This document shows positions 17,029-26,655 of a DNA stretch of 64,000 nt, one piece after another. Origin of the DNA: Leptolinea tardivitalis (GTDB lineage: Bacteria; Chloroflexota; Anaerolineae; Anaerolineales; Anaerolineaceae); the NCBI RefSeq assembly GCF_001050275.1, contig NZ_BBYA01000014.1:62001-126000 (forward strand), given 5' to 3'. Both the position numbers and the translations under genes were made by a program. Position 1 is the stretch's first letter. Each line of letters begins with the position of its first letter. Below the pieces are notes generated by a model that did not search any database, was not told where the DNA came from, and was given only the letters and a program-made list of their open reading frames with translations.

Positions 17029-18105
17029 TCAACAAATTCGCGGCAGCATTTCTCCGGCAAGAACATCCAGAAGGCGAGTGCCACCAATAGGTGTCTGCAT
17101 AAGTACTTGCCCGGGGTGATTTGATGTAATTTGACCAATGATCGCCGAATCTTTGCCGTACTTTGTCTGTTTCATTGAATTCAGGACAATTTGCGCTTCT
17201 TCCTGAGGAACGATTACGATTAATTTACCTTCATTGGCTACATATAAAGGATCAAATCCCAACATATCACAGGCAGAACGTGTAGCCGGATTTAATGGAA
17301 TACTCTCTTCTACCAGAGTGATTCCAACATGACTCTGATTGGCAATTTCATTCAATGTTGTTGCCACCCCACCGCGGGTAGGGTCTCTTAAAACATGAGT
17401 ATGTGGTGATGCTTGAAGAATTGTGTCCACAAGGTGATTTAATGGGGCAGTATCAGAACAAACGGAGGTTTCAAACCCCAATTCGCCCCGGGCAGAAAGT
17501 ACAGCAATTCCATGATCTCCCAATGTACCCGATACTAAAATTGAATCACCTGGTCTGGCATATTGCCCGCCAATCTGGATGGTTGAATCCAACCATCCAA
17601 AGCCAGTCGTTGTAATGAAAATCTGGTCAGCACCACCTTTTTCAACCACTTTAGTGTCGCCAGCAACAACATTCACACCGGCTTCATCGGCAGCAGATTT
17701 CATGGATTGGACGATTGATTGAAGTGTGCTGATTGGTAATCCTTCTTCAAGAATGAAGCCAGCGGTTATATATAGCGGTTTTGCGCCAGAGACGGCAACA
17801 TCGTTGACGGTTCCACAGATGGCCAAACGGCCAATGTCTCCTCCGGGGAAAAATACTGGTTTTACGATGTGCGAATCGACAGATACGATCAATCGCCCGT
17901 TGGATGTATTAAAGGTAGGGACGGACACACTGGCAAAATCGTTGCCTTCATCTAGAGAAGGATTACTAAATGCAGGTTGAAAAATATCACGGATTAAGTC
18001 GGCTGTCATACGACCACCGCTTCCATGTCCCATCACAATTTGGTCCCGATGATATATAGGAACAGGGCATACAGGACCTTCAAACGAAGACAAATTAACT
18101 GGCAT
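17029..18105 (-). CDS. hypE: Hydrogenase maturation factor HypE
   Basis: A 358-residue HypE, which dehydrates the carbamoyl group received from HypF to form the cyanide ligands of the NiFe active site. The N-terminal MGHGSGGR and the C-terminal MLPRIC with the cyanide-carrying cysteine as the last residue are diagnostic. An internal [15 protein letters not shown] matches the AIRS/PurM-like fold. ATG at 18105 has GGAG 7 bp upstream and overlaps hypD by 11 bp. It is the last gene of the hypABFCDE block. Confidence 0.96.
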   Translation of the reverse strand: MPVNLSSFEGPVCPVPIYHRDQIVMGHGSGGRMTADLIRDIFQPAFSNPSLDEGNDFASVSVPTFNTSNGRLIVSVDSHIVKPVFFPGGDIGRLAICGTVNDVAVSGAKPLYITAGFILEEGLPISTLQSIVQSMKSAADEAGVNVVAGDTKVVEKGGADQIFITTTGFGWLDSTIQIGGQYARPGDSILVSGTLGDHGIAVLSARGELGFETSVCSDTAPLNHLVDTILQASPHTHVLRDPTRGGVATTLNEIANQSHVGITLVEESIPLNPATRSACDMLGFDPLYVANEGKLIVIVPQEEAQIVLNSMKQTKYGKDSAIIGQITSNHPGQVLMQTPIGGTRLLDVLAGEMLPRIC

Positions 18106-19228
18106 ATTGATTCTCCGATATACCTTTTCGTGCTCTACCATACCTTAAATAGGCGGCACAGGCGCCTTCCGATGAAACCATCGTAGCTCCCAAAGGATGA
18201 TCCTGGTTGCATATGGTTCCAAATGCAGGGCATTCTGGTGGTTTCTTTATTCCCTGTAAAATCTGGCCGGCGATGCAAATATCTGATTCTTTGGTTTGAA
18301 TATTTCCAATTTCAAAACGGGATTCGGCATTGTAATTATTAAATTCTTTTCGCAATCCAAGACCGCTCATTGGAATTTCACCAATACCCCGCCAACTACG
18401 ATCGCATGGTTCGAATACCAAGCGGATCATTTCTTGCGCAGGTAAATTTCCGTTTTCCGAAACTACACGTGAATAAGCATTTTCGACTACATGTTTACCG
18501 GTTTCAAGCTGCCTGATTGTAAAAAGAATCCCTTCTACCAGATCAAGAGGTTCAAATCCGGTGACAACAATGGGAATATTATATTTCTCTGCAATCGGAG
18601 GATATTCCCAGTATCCCATAACTGAACAAACATGACCTGCTGCCAGAAAGCCTTGGACACGATTTTGCGGGGCACCAAGAATAGCATGCATAGCCGGAGG
18701 AACACAAACCTGTGATACCAGAATGGAAAAATTCTTTAACCCTAAATTCTTGGCCTGTAAAACGCTCATCGCATTTACTGGAGCTGTGGTTTCAAAACCT
18801 ATGGCAAAGAATACAACCTGCTTATCTGGATTTTCTACAGCTATTTTTATCGCGTCCAATGGAGAATAGACGATGCGTACCTGGGCGCCTTCCGCTTTGA
18901 GACTGAACAGATCACGAGATGATCCGGGAACACGCATCATATCACCAAAAGTTGTGAAAATTACATTGGGTTGAGCTGCAATGGCTAAAGCCTTATCTAT
19001 CAATTCCAGTGGCGTGACACAAACAGGACAACCAGGTCCATGTACCAGTTCGATATTTTCTGGAAGCAATTCATCCAATCCATACCTCAGGATGGCATGA
19101 GTCTGTCCACCACAAATTTCCATGATCGCCCAGTGTCGGGTTGTAATGCGATGTATTTCAGAAATACCTGCTTTGACAAGGTTGGCATTCCGAAACTGGT
19201 TTAACATGGAAAAGGTATCTGATGTCAC
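18095..19228 (-). CDS. hypD: Hydrogenase maturation factor HypD
   Basis: A 377-residue HypD, the Fe-S scaffold that with HypC assembles the Fe(CN)2CO unit. Motifs include [25 protein letters not shown] and [10 protein letters not shown]. The cysteine-rich C-terminal half ([33 protein letters not shown]) is typical. Translation starts with GTG at 19228, which overlaps the hypC stop as GTGA, with AGGAG 7 bp upstream. HypC and HypD act as a complex, matching the coupling. Confidence 0.96.
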   Translation of the reverse strand: MTSDTFSMLNQFRNANLVKAGISEIHRITTRHWAIMEICGGQTHAILRYGLDELLPENIELVHGPGCPVCVTPLELIDKALAIAAQPNVIFTTFGDMMRVPGSSRDLFSLKAEGAQVRIVYSPLDAIKIAVENPDKQVVFFAIGFETTAPVNAMSVLQAKNLGLKNFSILVSQVCVPPAMHAILGAPQNRVQGFLAAGHVCSVMGYWEYPPIAEKYNIPIVVTGFEPLDLVEGILFTIRQLETGKHVVENAYSRVVSENGNLPAQEMIRLVFEPCDRSWRGIGEIPMSGLGLRKEFNNYNAESRFEIGNIQTKESDICIAGQILQGIKKPPECPAFGTICNQDHPLGATMVSSEGACAAYLRYGRARKGISENQYAS

Positions 19229-19482
19229 AGAACAGCTCCTGCATCCAATTCATTTTCAATTTCGCCCAATTCACGAAGAGCTTCCAACGTTTCTTGTGCT
19301 TCTTCTTCACTTAAAGTATTCAAGGCAAAACCGGCATGGATTATGGTGAATTCACCTACTTTTGCATCAGGTAATGCCTGAAGGCAGGCTTCACGAATAA
19401 CACCGCCAAAATCGATTTTGCACATGCGCATACCACCAGAATCATATATTTCGATGATTTTTCCGGGAACGGCCAGACACAT
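19225..19482 (-). CDS. hypC: Hydrogenase maturation chaperone HypC
   Basis: An 85-residue HypC/HupF chaperone. The essential N-terminal MCLAVPGKI with Cys2 is present, and the small beta-barrel core ([21 protein letters not shown]) follows. It carries the Fe unit between HypD and the hydrogenase large subunit. A strong AGGAGG box precedes the ATG. It lies between hypF and hypD. Confidence 0.97.
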   Translation of the reverse strand: MCLAVPGKIIEIYDSGGMRMCKIDFGGVIREACLQALPDAKVGEFTIIHAGFALNTLSEEEAQETLEALRELGEIENELDAGAVL

Positions 19483-19491
19483 TTGAACCTC

Positions 19492-21774
19492 CTAAAGATT
19501 CATCCGGGCGGCTATAACAGCCTGACCCAATGAAATACAGGCATCATTAGTGGGAACTTGATGATGCGATAAAACATGGAAATTGTTACTCTTTAATATT
19601 TCAGATGTTTTGGAAAAAAGGAAAGCATTTTGCCAGACACCACCACTGAGGGCAACATGAGAAATGCCTGTCTCATTTCTTATTATTTCACACAGTGAAT
19701 TACATAAATTCGCCAAACCATTATGAAAACGAGCAGAAATTGTACTAACCGAGAGCCCCGTTTGAAAATCATTCATTATGGAATGAAGAACAGGAGAATA
19801 ATTAATGGTATCAGGTTGAATATCAAAATAATAGCACCCGGTTTCTAATGGGTCTGAACAGGCTTCAAGTTCTATGGCTGCTTGACCTTCGTAGGTAACC
19901 TTCTGCCGAATTCCGATTAGAGAGGATATTCCATCAAAAAGACGACCCATGGATGTAGTTTCCGGGGAATTAACCTTATGAATAATCTGGGAAGAGACTA
20001 CATTCAATTCAGTCTTTGAAAAGGATTGAACACAGGGAAGCCCGGAAGACCAGGGCAAGTTTAAAGAGTGTAGTAGAGATAATGCAATTCTGGATGGATT
20101 CTTAATGGCTTTGTCACCTCCCGGTAATACGAACCTGGAAAGGTGGAAGCGTCGTTGAAAGCCTTTGTAACCACCAATTAAGACCTCACCTCCCCAGATA
20201 GTTCCATCAGTTCCGTAACCTGTACCGTCGAAAGTCAAACCAATGACTGGTTCATCAGAGTCCCATGTGTTATCGAGCAAGCAGGCCGCCAGATGGGCAT
20301 GGTGATGTTGTACTGGAATAACAGGTTTCCCATCCTTTTGCCCTCTTTCAAGTGCATACCTCGTAGAAAGATAATCAGGGTGAAGATCGCAGGCAATTAT
20401 CTCCGGTTGAATACGAAACAATCTCTCAAAGTGACATACTGCCTGTGTATAGGATTGAAGAGTCTCGAAGTTCTCAAGATCTCCAATGAAGTGACTGTGA
20501 AATGCATAGGAATCGCGTGTAAGGGTAAAGTGATTTTTCAATTCTGCTCCCGCTGCGAATATGGAGGGAACAGTAAATGGCAATGTTATCGGATCAGGAG
20601 CAAAACCGCGTGACCTTCTTATAAATACAGGACTATGATCCATCACACGCATTACAGAATCATCCACCCGCATGTGAATACCGCGGTTGTGAGTCAAAAA
20701 TGCATCAGCAAGGGGAGAGAGACGAATTTCAGCATCTTGATCTTCATATGCTATAGGTTCTTCGCTGAGATTCCCGCTAGTCATCACCAATACTTCCGGG
20801 AAATCATTTGCTGGCTCCAGAAGCAGGTAATGCAGTGGTGTATAAGGAAGCATAAACCCCAGATTCGATTGACCTGGTGCCAATTCTTCCGGGAGTGAAC
20901 AGTCTGATCTTTTTCTCAAAAGAACGATAGGGCGTTGACGAGTTTCCAATAATTTGATTTCTTCTGATGATATATTGCAAAATTTTCTTATTGACTCAAT
21001 GGAAAAAGCCATTAAGGCGAAAGGTTTTTCTACCCTTTTTTTTCTATTCCGTAATTCGCGAACTGCAGATGTATTGGCTGCATCACAGGCGAAATGAAAT
21101 CCACCGAGTCCCTTTATAGCCAGAATTTTTCCTGATCGGATGGCATTTCGAGCATACTGAAGTGCAGATTCATTCCGATCTATTTGCTGATTCTGTTCAA
21201 CATAAGAAATGGTTGGCCCACAGGCAGAGCAGGCAATCGGTTGGGCATGAAAGCGACGGTCCAATGGGTTTTCATATTCCTGTCGGCAATCCGGACACAT
21301 GGGGAATTCTGCCATGGTGGTAAATGGACGGTCATAAGGAATGTTCTTAATGATTGAAAATCTCGGACCGCAATTCGTGCAGTTGATAAATGGATATCGG
21401 TACCGCCGATTGGATGGATCAAATAATTCCTTTAGACAATCAGGGCATATTGCCATATCCGGAGAAATAGGGATGAAATGCGATGGATCTGATCGACTTT
21501 CAATAATGTCAAATTGCGCATAGCCATTTACAGGTATTTCATGGAATGATAGATTATCGATACGAGAAAGTGGTGGTGGGGATGATTTCAATTCAGAGAG
21601 AAATAACTCAATGGCGGGTTTTTCACCGTTGAGTTCAATCTCAACTCCGTTGGAGGAATTGCATACCCATCCGCACAGGTTATTCTTTACCGCAAGTTGA
21701 TAGACAAACGGCCGAAAACCAACACCCTGAACTATTCCACGCACATGGATGGCTAGACCGAAAAGCTCGTCCAT
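19492..21774 (-). CDS. hypF: Carbamoyltransferase HypF
   Basis: A 760-residue HypF, which makes the carbamoyl precursor of the cyanide ligands from carbamoyl phosphate. Domains in order are: acylphosphatase (HVRGIVQGVGFRPFVYQLA); two zinc-finger pairs (CPDCLKELF with NCTNCGPRF, CPDCRQEYE with ACSACGP); YrdC-like (IKGLGGFHFACDA, RKKRVEKPFALM); and Kae1-like (VQHHHAHLAACLLDN, ALSGGVWQNAFL). ATG at 21774 lies 8 bp after the hypB stop with AGAGG upstream. A longer in-frame start at 21843 would overlap hypB by 60 bp and adds a non-conserved basic stretch, so it was not used. Confidence 0.96.
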   Translation of the reverse strand: MDELFGLAIHVRGIVQGVGFRPFVYQLAVKNNLCGWVCNSSNGVEIELNGEKPAIELFLSELKSSPPPLSRIDNLSFHEIPVNGYAQFDIIESRSDPSHFIPISPDMAICPDCLKELFDPSNRRYRYPFINCTNCGPRFSIIKNIPYDRPFTTMAEFPMCPDCRQEYENPLDRRFHAQPIACSACGPTISYVEQNQQIDRNESALQYARNAIRSGKILAIKGLGGFHFACDAANTSAVRELRNRKKRVEKPFALMAFSIESIRKFCNISSEEIKLLETRQRPIVLLRKRSDCSLPEELAPGQSNLGFMLPYTPLHYLLLEPANDFPEVLVMTSGNLSEEPIAYEDQDAEIRLSPLADAFLTHNRGIHMRVDDSVMRVMDHSPVFIRRSRGFAPDPITLPFTVPSIFAAGAELKNHFTLTRDSYAFHSHFIGDLENFETLQSYTQAVCHFERLFRIQPEIIACDLHPDYLSTRYALERGQKDGKPVIPVQHHHAHLAACLLDNTWDSDEPVIGLTFDGTGYGTDGTIWGGEVLIGGYKGFQRRFHLSRFVLPGGDKAIKNPSRIALSLLHSLNLPWSSGLPCVQSFSKTELNVVSSQIIHKVNSPETTSMGRLFDGISSLIGIRQKVTYEGQAAIELEACSDPLETGCYYFDIQPDTINYSPVLHSIMNDFQTGLSVSTISARFHNGLANLCNSLCEIIRNETGISHVALSGGVWQNAFLFSKTSEILKSNNFHVLSHHQVPTNDACISLGQAVIAARMNL

Positions 21775-21781
21775 CCAACCT

Positions 21782-22450
21782 CTACCGGATTTCCTCTTTG
21801 ACTCTTTTTTCCAGCCAATCCAGCCATGCAGAAATTCCCTCACCTGTTACGCAGGAGACAGGGAAGGTTTGAAGACCCGGATTCAGCATTTCAACGCCTT
21901 CTTTGAAATAATCTGGGCGGAATTTGATATAAGGAAGAAGATCCATTTTATTCAAAATCAAAACATCCAGACCACGATAGATGGCCGGATATTTATAAGG
22001 TTTATCATCACCCTCTGGAACGGAAGCAATCAAAACATTAATATCTGTACCAAGATCAAATGCAGCAGGACAAACAAGATTGCCCACATTTTCAATAATC
22101 ATCAAATCAATATCGTCAAGCGGTAGTTGTTGAAGTCCGCCGGCAACCATAACGGCATCCAGATGACAATCGCCGCCAGTGTTTATCTGTACAGCCGGTA
22201 CGCCCATTTCATTGACTTTGTCGGCATCAATGGTCACAGCTGATGTGTCACCTTCTATAACGCCGATTTTCAAGCGACCCTGTAATCCTTTGATTGTCTG
22301 GAGAATAACGCTTGTTTTACCGGCACCTGGAGAAGCCATGATATTGATGGAAAAGACATGCTTGCTCTTTAACAGGGCATGATTTTGTGATGCCAGTTGA
22401 TCATTGGCGCTCAAGATTTTTTCTACAACAGGAACACGTATGGCATTCAT
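21782..22450 (-). CDS. hypB: Hydrogenase nickel-incorporation GTPase HypB
   Basis: A 222-residue GTPase that works with HypA to insert nickel. P-loop ASPGAGKTS, the metal-site region GGDCHLDA, IENVGNLVCP and NKMD are all present. There is no N-terminal His-rich nickel-storage stretch. ATG at 22450 is preceded by GTGAG; a GTG at 22462 overlapping the hypA stop is the alternative. It is translationally close to hypA. Confidence 0.96.
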   Translation of the reverse strand: MNAIRVPVVEKILSANDQLASQNHALLKSKHVFSINIMASPGAGKTSVILQTIKGLQGRLKIGVIEGDTSAVTIDADKVNEMGVPAVQINTGGDCHLDAVMVAGGLQQLPLDDIDLMIIENVGNLVCPAAFDLGTDINVLIASVPEGDDKPYKYPAIYRGLDVLILNKMDLLPYIKFRPDYFKEGVEMLNPGLQTFPVSCVTGEGISAWLDWLEKRVKEEIR

Positions 22451-22458
22451 AGGCAATC

Positions 22459-22803
22459 TCACTTTTCTATCTCAATGCTGTCTACAAAGAACTCTTCACC
22501 TGAGATTATTTTTACATCAGGACTTCCACAGTTAGGGCAGGGTTGAAGTGATGTATCAATACGATATTCTACGGAACACTGATTACAATGTAAAACAGCA
22601 TCACGGCGTTCAAAATGAAGCAATGCTCCTTTACAAAGACTATTATTGCTGATGATGTCCCAGTAAAACTGAACGGAATCATCTACAATACTGGATAACT
22701 TTCCAATCACCAGATTTATACCAGTAACTTTCAGGGCATCAGCTTCTCTGGCATATTTTTCTGAAATCTGTAATATTGATTCAGTAACAGCTAATTCATG
22801 CAC
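22459..22803 (-). CDS. hypA: Hydrogenase nickel-incorporation protein HypA
   Basis: A 114-residue nickel metallochaperone. The N-terminal MHELAVTESIL supplies the nickel-binding Met-His-Glu, and the zinc site is CNQC plus CPNCG. It is the first gene of the hyp block, separated by 100 bp from the lipoprotein gene upstream, so the block may have its own promoter, although I see no convincing one in that gap. Confidence 0.97.
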   Translation of the reverse strand: MHELAVTESILQISEKYAREADALKVTGINLVIGKLSSIVDDSVQFYWDIISNNSLCKGALLHFERRDAVLHCNQCSVEYRIDTSLQPCPNCGSPDVKIISGEEFFVDSIEIEK

Positions 22804-22903
22804 AGAGCAATTATATCTTCTTTTCCTTGGAAAAACGGATAATAAAGGTCATATAGATGCAATAAAATATTAAACTTGATGATATGTAAGCAAGTGGTTG
22901 GAA

Positions 22904-24013
22904 TCACTGCTTTATATTTACTACACACCGAAACCCAAGGCAATGGAATGTTCCTGTACCGCCACAATTCCTCGAAGAAACCAGATGAGGTGCGCCAAAT
23001 GCTTCATCCCAGGCACCACCACGTAATGAGTGGCATGGATAAGGATTTATTAAATTGGGATTTGGCGGAATCGGAGTCTGCGGGCCGGTGGGATTTTTAT
23101 ATGGAGATTCTGAATAATAGAAATCGAATTTCCAATCAGAAATATACTCATAAACATTTCCTGCCATATCCAACACACCGTAAGGACTGGCACCTTGAGG
23201 AAATGAACCGACAGGAGAGGTTTCAGGATACCCATCATTTACTGAAAAATCTTTGCTGGCTCCACCAATACAATTCTTGTCGCAGGTATTTGCTTTTAAT
23301 GGGTCTTGATCGTTCCCCCAGGGAAATAACCTGCCATCCGTTCCTCTGGCAGCCTTTTCCCATTGTGCCTCAGTTGGGAGTGACCCTCCAGCCCAATGGC
23401 AGTAATCAGTTGCCTGCTGCCAGGTGATTAGAACAACGGGATAATTATCAAATTTTTTATTACCATACCATTGTGGGTGATCTGGATCGACAAATTTTCC
23501 CGGTGCTTTACAAGCTTTATCTGCCACACATTTAGAGAACATGGCATTGGTTACTTCTGTTTGGTCTATCCAAAAAGCGTCAAGATATACTTTATGTTGT
23601 GGTTGTTCTTCTATAAAACTAGATTTTTTGCATGGATCATTCTTGCAGAGATTGGATTTCAGAATTGAATCGATTTCTTCATCACTTAATCCCATCAGGA
23701 ATTCACCTTCTGGAACATACATCATTGTCATTTTATCGGCATCACGAACAAATGATGAACCAATTCCAAGACTGGGAGTTGGAGTCAGTGTTTCTGTTGG
23801 AGTAAGAGTATATGTGGCAGAAGGTAATGGAGTAGCTGTTGAAGGAATTGTGGATGTAACCTCAACAGCCGTTGGAGATCTAGAAGCTTCTAATGATGGA
23901 ATAAGCGATGGTGTATTGCCGGAATTTTTCGAGACAGAACCAATACAAGCAGAAAGAATGAAACCGAAAAAGAAGAGAATAACAAAAGTAGAAAAATGAT
24001 CCGACATGACCAT
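22904..24013 (-). CDS. Lipoprotein with formylglycine-generating-enzyme-like (SUMF1) domain
   Basis: A 369-residue exported protein. It has a signal peptide with lipobox ILSAC, a Ser/Thr/Pro linker (about residues 30-85), then an FGE-sulfatase/SUMF1 domain: MMYVPEGEFLMG, HKVYLDAFWIDQTEVTNAMF, LPTEAQWEKAARG, FPWGND, VLDMAGNVYEYISDW, LRGGAWDE, LGFRCV. Most such domains are C-type-lectin-like modules without shown oxidase activity. Several ATGs are possible; 24013 was chosen because GGAGGGG lies just upstream and the signal peptide fits. It lies between the hydrogenase protease and hypA, which is unusual for a surface protein. Confidence 0.8.
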   Translation of the reverse strand: MVMSDHFSTFVILFFFGFILSACIGSVSKNSGNTPSLIPSLEASRSPTAVEVTSTIPSTATPLPSATYTLTPTETLTPTPSLGIGSSFVRDADKMTMMYVPEGEFLMGLSDEEIDSILKSNLCKNDPCKKSSFIEEQPQHKVYLDAFWIDQTEVTNAMFSKCVADKACKAPGKFVDPDHPQWYGNKKFDNYPVVLITWQQATDYCHWAGGSLPTEAQWEKAARGTDGRLFPWGNDQDPLKANTCDKNCIGGASKDFSVNDGYPETSPVGSFPQGASPYGVLDMAGNVYEYISDWKFDFYYSESPYKNPTGPQTPIPPNPNLINPYPCHSLRGGAWDEAFGAPHLVSSRNCGGTGTFHCLGFRCVVNIKQ

Positions 24014-24056
24014 ATACCCCTCCATCAATCTATTCTGCTAATTATTTCTGAAAAAA

Positions 24057-24569
24057 TTATATACCTGTTAAGTCAGGTGGAAGATTATTCAACCAATCCC
24101 AGGCTTTATTTGCTGCAATAGCAGAAAGGAAGGCCGTTTGTGGAGATAGGTTTTGTGCGAATCCAAAAGAATATCCTCGTACTGACAGTAGATAAGCTTT
24201 GGGTTCTGACCTGTAAAGGGTGTTTGTCAGCTTCAAACAAGCTTCTGCCGTCATATGATGTGTAAAAGGGGATGTTTGGTACCCTTCTGACACTTCTCCA
24301 AATTGGATGTCATTTGGAATATCGCCGGTATGGGCATCAACGAAACAAACAATTTGATATTGAGCCAGAGTTTCGGTCACTTCAGGATTTAATTGCAATT
24401 GAAACAGCAAATGGGGATATTCTTTCCCAATCTCAAAGGGTTCTTCCCAACTTGTCGGTACAGGTTTACCAAGCTTTTGCGCAAGGTTTGCCAGAATATG
24501 CCAGGCCACACCATCATCCTGACGGTCAGGATTACCATATCCAATAAAAATAGTTGAAGGTATATTCAT
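24057..24569 (-). CDS. Hydrogenase maturation protease (HoxW/HycI/FrhD type)
   Basis: A 170-residue endopeptidase that removes the C-terminal extension of the NiFe large subunit after nickel insertion. The N-terminus IFIGYGNPDRQDDGVAW carries the GxGNxxxxDDGxG-like signature with the nickel-sensing Asp. CFVDAHTGD and HHMTAEACLKL (nickel-ligand His region) are also present. ATG at 24569 is used because the longer frame to 24611 runs through the terminator hairpin at 24586-24618. The neighbouring large subunit has the matching cleavable tail. Confidence 0.85.
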   Translation of the reverse strand: MNIPSTIFIGYGNPDRQDDGVAWHILANLAQKLGKPVPTSWEEPFEIGKEYPHLLFQLQLNPEVTETLAQYQIVCFVDAHTGDIPNDIQFGEVSEGYQTSPFTHHMTAEACLKLTNTLYRSEPKAYLLSVRGYSFGFAQNLSPQTAFLSAIAANKAWDWLNNLPPDLTGI

Positions 24570-24585
24570 AGTAATCAAAATAAAG

Positions 24586-24618
24586 AAGGGCGATGCCAAC
24601 GAGGAAGGCATCGCCCTT
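24586..24618 (-). terminator. Strong hairpin between large subunit and protease genes
   Basis: A perfect 12-bp stem (24586-24597 with 24607-24618, AAGGGCGATGCC/GGCATCGCCCTT) with a 9-nt loop. On the minus strand it is followed by CTTTATTTTG. It lies 17 bp after the large-subunit stop and 17 bp before the protease ATG. It could end or reduce transcription from the structural genes into protease and hyp genes. Confidence 0.8.
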
Positions 24619-24634
24619 TTCTTAATAGAATTTA

Positions 24635-26062
24635 TTAATCCCGTCTCAACGTTTGAATTGTGGATCCTTCAGGATCTACGATATCTACAATCATCGGCAT
24701 CTGGCCGACAGCATGCGTAGAGCAAGACAGGCAGGGATCATGAGCACGGACAGCGGCTTCTACGCGGTTCAACAGGCCTTCACGTACCTGTTGGCCGGAG
24801 ATATACGTTTTTGCGACACTGTCTACAGCGTTGCTCATAGCCCAGTTGTTATGACCGGTGGAGACAATCAGGTTTACTTTTTCCAATTGTCCATTTTCAT
24901 TAGCCCAGTAATGATGGATCAATGTGCCACGAGGTGCCTCAATGACTCCAACACCAACACCCTGGAAGTTTTTCTTGGTGTTCATGATATCGGTGCTGAA
25001 AATATCAGGATCGTCCAGCAGAATTCGAATCCGTTCGATCGCAAATAATGTTTCAATTAACCGGGCATAGTGATAATGAAGTGTATTTTCAACCGGTTTA
25101 CCATTGTTGATTTGTTTGAAAAGTTTTAATTCTTCATTGGCCATCGGGGTTTCAATTACATCGGCAATGTTCAAGCGGCCAAGTGGACCAACACGATACA
25201 CACCATCAGGATAGCCCAGACGTTTATAATAGGGGAACTTTAGGTAAGACCAATTTTCGACATGTTCTGCAATATAGTCAAGGTAATTCTTGCCTTCGAA
25301 CAGTTCGAGCTGCTTGCCCGATTTATCCAACAAACGGATTTTGCCTTCAAATAATTCAAGACCATTTTTGGGAGTCACCAGACCAAAGTATCCCGTCGGG
25401 AAAACTGCAAATTTATCGATATCTTCTTTATTGGCGGCAGCCCAATCTTTAATGATCTGCAGACCAATTTTCGTTGTTTCAATCTGGGCATCGAGGTCTT
25501 TTAGAATAGCCTCACGCTCGGCAGGTTTGAGAGATTTATTAACACCGCCGGGAACTGCGAAGAGGGGGTGTATGCGGCGGCCACCAAGAATGGAAATGAT
25601 CTCCTGACCCCATTTACGTAAGTTCACTGCCTTTAATGCCAGTTCCGGGTTGGCTCCAATGACGCCAACCACATTGCGTATTGCCGGATCGGCATCAAAT
25701 CCGAGAAGAAGATCCGGTCCGGCCAGTTCAAAGAAATGCATGCCATGGCTCTGGACAATCTGCCCCATGTGCATTAATTCACGTAAAAGCGAGGCTGGAC
25801 GCGGTGGAGGAGTGCCCATCACTGCATCACCGGCTTTGGCAGCCGCCAGGTGATGACTAACCGGGCAGATACCGCAAATACGCGGTGTGATATACGGCAT
25901 TTCAAAGACCATACGGCCTTCGCAGAATTTTTCAAAACCGCGGAACTCATTCACATGCAGGTAAGCATGCGAGACATCCCCTTTTTCATCCAGGTGGATG
26001 GTCACCTTAGCATGACCTTCAATACGTGTAACCGGTTCAATCGTTATTTTTTGTGCAGGCAT
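24635..26062 (-). CDS. [NiFe] hydrogenase large (catalytic) subunit, group 3-like
   Basis: A 475-residue NiFe subunit. The active-site cysteines are in [11 protein letters not shown] (about residues 61-71) and DPCLSCSTH (about 442-450). The latter form is typical of the soluble NAD-linked HoxH group (3d) and relatives. About 25 residues ([13 protein letters not shown] onward) follow the last His and should be removed by the adjacent protease. There is no signal peptide and the small subunit has no Tat signal, so the enzyme is cytoplasmic. It is the last structural gene of a series NuoE/F-NuoE/F-NuoG-small-large. GAGGAG precedes the ATG. Confidence 0.95.
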   Translation of the reverse strand: MPAQKITIEPVTRIEGHAKVTIHLDEKGDVSHAYLHVNEFRGFEKFCEGRMVFEMPYITPRICGICPVSHHLAAAKAGDAVMGTPPPRPASLLRELMHMGQIVQSHGMHFFELAGPDLLLGFDADPAIRNVVGVIGANPELALKAVNLRKWGQEIISILGGRRIHPLFAVPGGVNKSLKPAEREAILKDLDAQIETTKIGLQIIKDWAAANKEDIDKFAVFPTGYFGLVTPKNGLELFEGKIRLLDKSGKQLELFEGKNYLDYIAEHVENWSYLKFPYYKRLGYPDGVYRVGPLGRLNIADVIETPMANEELKLFKQINNGKPVENTLHYHYARLIETLFAIERIRILLDDPDIFSTDIMNTKKNFQGVGVGVIEAPRGTLIHHYWANENGQLEKVNLIVSTGHNNWAMSNAVDSVAKTYISGQQVREGLLNRVEAAVRAHDPCLSCSTHAVGQMPMIVDIVDPEGSTIQTLRRD

Positions 26063-26084
26063 TTTCTATATCTCCTCATTACCT

Positions 26085-26627
26085 CTAATGCCAGTCCAGC
26101 AGGTCGCCTTTAATTTCCGGACGGCGGCCCTGTGCCAGCTCACTCAATACATGGAAGATCACCTCTGGACTGGGAGGGCAACCAGGGACATAAATATCTA
26201 CTGGCACTACATCTTGAAGAGCGCGTACCTCGGTTGGTTTTGCCAATTCAGGATCAGAAGGAACGGCACTGTTCGGTTCTGTAGATTCTGTCTCTACATA
26301 TGCACGACGGAGAGTTTCTTCCAGAGTAAAGAAATTGCGCATGGCTGGTACACCACCAAAGACGGCGCAGTCACCTAGGGCAACAAGGAGTCCACAGCGG
26401 TTGCGCATTCGATGAGCCACTTCTTCGTTGTATGTATTGTTGATCCCACCCTCAAGAATACCTACATCGACGCCGCTTTCGTCTGGTTCTTTGAGGTCTG
26501 TTATGGGAGTGGCGCGGAGATCTGTTAGTTCAGCGACCTTGACGATACGTTCATCAATATCCAGTAATGACATGTGGCAGCCCGCGCAGCCAGCCAACCA
26601 GTCTGATGCTATTTTTGGTTTTGCCAT
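26085..26627 (-). CDS. [NiFe] hydrogenase small subunit, HoxY-like
   Basis: A 180-residue small subunit carrying the proximal [4Fe-4S] cluster. Ligands are in LAGCAGCHMS (C14, C17), ALGDCAVFGG (C87) and VPGCPPSPE (near 153). It is short, lacks the C-terminal Fe-S domain and Tat signal of uptake hydrogenases, and matches the soluble group-3 type that transfers electrons to a HoxU/NuoG-like partner. That partner is encoded 28 bp upstream, and the large subunit follows 22 bp downstream. Confidence 0.93.
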   Translation of the reverse strand: MAKPKIASDWLAGCAGCHMSLLDIDERIVKVAELTDLRATPITDLKEPDESGVDVGILEGGINNTYNEEVAHRMRNRCGLLVALGDCAVFGGVPAMRNFFTLEETLRRAYVETESTEPNSAVPSDPELAKPTEVRALQDVVPVDIYVPGCPPSPEVIFHVLSELAQGRRPEIKGDLLDWH

Positions 26628-26655
26628 GATTACTCCTTATATTAATCCCATGCTG

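Noticed and set aside
19492-21843. Longer HypF start at 21843
   Set aside because: It overlaps hypB by about 60 bp and adds a basic non-conserved stretch; ATG at 21774 has a good ribosome-binding site right after the hypB stop.
24057-24611. Longer start for the hydrogenase protease at 24611
   Set aside because: The added 14 residues are encoded by the terminator hairpin and are not conserved in type; the GxGN motif begins just after the ATG at 24569.
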